Assembly (NCBI GenBank): GCA_018828825.1
Contig: JAHJUV010000075.1
Coordinates: 1 to 7,341 of the forward strand
DNA length: 7,341 nucleotides
Reading direction: 5' to 3'
Source of the DNA: Planctomycetota bacterium
GTDB lineage: Bacteria; Planctomycetota; Phycisphaerae; Sedimentisphaerales; UBA12454
Shown: in pieces, positions 6,202 through 7,341 of the stretch
How positions within the stretch are numbered: position 1 is the stretch's first letter
Layout of the letters: every line of letters begins with the position of its first letter
Position numbers and translations under genes: made by a program
The notes under the pieces: model-generated
Database searches by the model: none
Told to the model about the DNA's origin: nothing
Seen by the model: the letters and a program-made list of their open reading frames with translations, nothing else

Positions 6202-6368
6202 GTATAAAATTGCTTTGGTTTAAATTTTAAGAAATGGATTAAAAACTCAACAGAGCCCCGAATGTAAATGAGGGGTAATTCCGCAACCGTTTTACGATTG
6301 ACGAAACCAGCATCGCAACCGTTACCGCTTGCCGTAAAATCTTAAATCTTATATTTTCAATCTTAAAT

Positions 6369-6390
6369 TTGTTAGGCATTTGCCTAACAA
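6369..6390. repeat. Perfect hairpin upstream of the HNH gene
   Basis: TTGTTAGGCA and TGCCTAACAA pair over ten bases around a TT centre (or nine with a 4-nt ATTT loop). Neither strand shows a T-run after it, so a standard intrinsic terminator is unlikely. It could be an operator, a processing site in the 3' tail of the permease transcript, or part of a mobile boundary. Confidence 0.55.
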
Positions 6391-6552
6391 CACCGGTATT
6401 GTACCATATTATTAACAGAAAATCAAGGAAAAAACGTCAAAAAAGGGGTGAAAGTGCGAAAATGATGGGTATCGGTATGCGGACTGATGTCCTGATTCCC
6501 GGATAATCTGCTAATTGGCTGTCTATTTTACGAGCCGCGAGTTACGAATCGT

Positions 6553-7341
6553 TTATAACAAAATTTTCAGCGGCCAGAACGTTGCGTAAACAGCCTTGAA
6601 CATTATTGCCAGAACGAAATCTATTGCCAGAATCATAATAAAGCTGCCGACGAACGCTTCTGTGCAGGCTTGTCCGACGCCCTGAGCGCCTTCTTTGCAA
6701 TGGAATCCTTTATAGCAGCTCATGCCCGCAATTGCCGCCCCGAAGAAGAATCCCTTTATGATACCGATTGTCATATCCCACATTTCTACTCCGGATGCGC
6801 TGAAGTTCCAGTATGCCCTGCTGTTTATCCCGAAGTGCATCACGCTGATTACATAGCCCCCGATAATTCCCAGGAAGTCGGCGTACACAATCAAAAATGG
6901 CGCCAAAAGCAGACATGCGATTAATCTTGGCGCGACCAGGTATCGAATAGGGTCTGTCCCCATACTCCTGACGGCGAGTATTTGTTCCGTAACGTTCATT
7001 GTTCCGAGCTCTGCCGTCAGTGCTCCGCCGACCCTGCCGGCAAGCATCACTGCCGCCAACACCGGTCCGAGTTCCTTAACCACCGACAGATTTATCAGCA
7101 CTCCAAGATGTTCTTCAACCCCCATCCCTGCAAGCTGGTCATACGCCTGTATCGCCAGTACCATTCCCACAAATGCCCCGGTAATCATCACGACCGGCAC
7201 ACTGCGGACGCCGATGGCGAGCATCTGGTTCCATATCAGCGGGTAGGTCGCGGGGCGAAGACAGGCGGCGGCCGAGGCGGCGGCCGAGGCGACCTGGAAG
7301 CGGGCGAACCTGCCGCAATTATTCACAGCCCGAATCACCCA
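6553..7341 (-). CDS. mlaE: MlaE-family ABC transporter permease (5'-partial)
   Basis: Inner-membrane permease of the MlaE/YrbE family (MCE-type ABC transporters), which with an MlaF-like ATPase and an MCE-domain protein moves phospholipids between the membranes of diderm bacteria. Numbering from the codon at 7338, an amphipathic N-terminal stretch is followed by the conserved membrane core: ITGAFVGMVLAIQAY (52-66), KELGPVLAAVMLAGRVGGAL (88-107), TAELGTMNVTEQILAV (108-123), MGTDPIRYLVAPR (126-138), then hydrophobic spans near 140-170, 190-207 and 230-250, and the cytoplasmic GAQGVG (217-222). All family motifs are present. The frame is open through the right edge (TGG precedes the GTG at 7338), and alignment by eye to E. 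coli MlaE suggests about ten missing residues, so the true start is probably outside the window. No ATPase or MCE gene follows it here; the partners must lie upstream or elsewhere. An Ala-rich segment (18-26) comes from a 12-bp tandem duplication. Confidence 0.92.
   Translation of the reverse strand, partial: WVIRAVNNCGRFARFQVASAAASAAACLRPATYPLIWNQMLAIGVRSVPVVMITGAFVGMVLAIQAYDQLAGMGVEEHLGVLINLSVVKELGPVLAAVMLAGRVGGALTAELGTMNVTEQILAVRSMGTDPIRYLVAPRLIACLLLAPFLIVYADFLGIIGGYVISVMHFGINSRAYWNFSASGVEMWDMTIGIIKGFFFGAAIAGMSCYKGFHCKEGAQGVGQACTEAFVGSFIMILAIDFVLAIMFKAVYATFWPLKILL
7264..7287. repeat. 12-bp tandem duplication in the mlaE-type gene
   Basis: GGCGGCGGCCGA occurs twice without a gap and is followed by GGCG, the start of a third unit. 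On the coding strand it yields the Ala/Ser run SAAASAAA near the N-terminus of the permease. Being a multiple of three it keeps the frame and may vary in copy number between strains. Confidence 0.75.

Larger units (their letters stand above)
6191..6552. other. Non-coding gap between mlaE-type gene and HNH gene, with small repeats
   Basis: No credible gene is seen in these 362 bases. The region is the 3' flank of the permease gene and the 5' flank of the HNH gene, both read leftward. It contains direct repeats CGCAACCGTT (6282-6291 and 6314-6323) and ATCTTAAAT (6339-6347 and 6360-6368), an inverted pair TTTTACG (6290-6296) with CGTAAAA (6333-6339), and a strong hairpin at 6369-6390. A weak promoter-like pair for the HNH gene is TTGAGT (6245-6250) with TAAAAT (6224-6229) on the minus strand, but the 15-base spacer is short. 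Confidence 0.4.

Noticed and set aside
5645..6223. A 192-codon plus-strand open frame opposite the HNH gene
   Set aside because: The minus strand has the recognisable HNH and AP2-like motifs and a Shine-Dalgarno. The plus-strand product resembles nothing.
1..7341. CRISPR array, tRNA, rRNA or riboswitch
   Set aside because: No regularly spaced direct repeats, tRNA-like cloverleaf, rRNA segment or recognisable riboswitch core was seen on reading both strands.

Overview
The window comes from a diderm bacterium: it carries the end of an Mla-type ABC transporter permease, which works in lipid transport between inner and outer membrane. The short dispersed palindromes, the style of the housekeeping proteins and the moderate GC would fit an environmental Planctomycetota (Phycisphaerae-like) genome. 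That placement is inference and the sequence does not prove it.

Layout. Positions 1-73 hold the first 24 codons of a leftward gene resembling the N-terminus of IS630-type transposases or related helix-turn-helix proteins. Positions 74-524 are non-coding and repeat-rich: a CCGCCTCTGGCGG hairpin, a ~240 bp element with long interrupted terminal inverted repeats that contains the widespread GTCATTGCGAG motif, and a further imperfect palindrome. folC (525-1982, leftward) encodes a complete folylpolyglutamate/dihydrofolate synthase with two oddities: a Lys/Ala-rich N-terminal tail, and a short in-frame insertion that looks like a dispersed repeat. A divergent AT-rich intergenic region separates it from dprA (2276-3424, rightward), a complete three-part DprA that starts at TTG behind a good Shine-Dalgarno.

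The accessory part lies between dprA and the permease. At 3517-5481 is a 654-residue protein joining an intact GHKL (MORC/HSP90/MutL-type) ATPase domain to a C-terminal PD-(D/E)XK nuclease with PD...ELK and QxxxY motifs. It is the most interesting gene here and a plausible single-gene anti-phage or restriction-like effector. Convergent to it is a free-standing HNH endonuclease with an AP2-like DNA-binding domain (5534-6190, leftward). This block looks more AT-rich than folC, dprA or the permease, which suggests acquired DNA. A 362 bp gap with small repeats and a hairpin follows. The window ends in a leftward mlaE-type permease (6553-7341) whose first residues lie beyond the right edge.

How the genes relate: folC (folate/one-carbon metabolism), dprA (RecA loading on incoming single-stranded DNA) and mlaE (envelope lipid transport) are unrelated housekeeping genes. 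The ATPase-nuclease could be co-transcribed with dprA, because 92 bp and no evident terminator separate them, but it has its own ribosome binding site.
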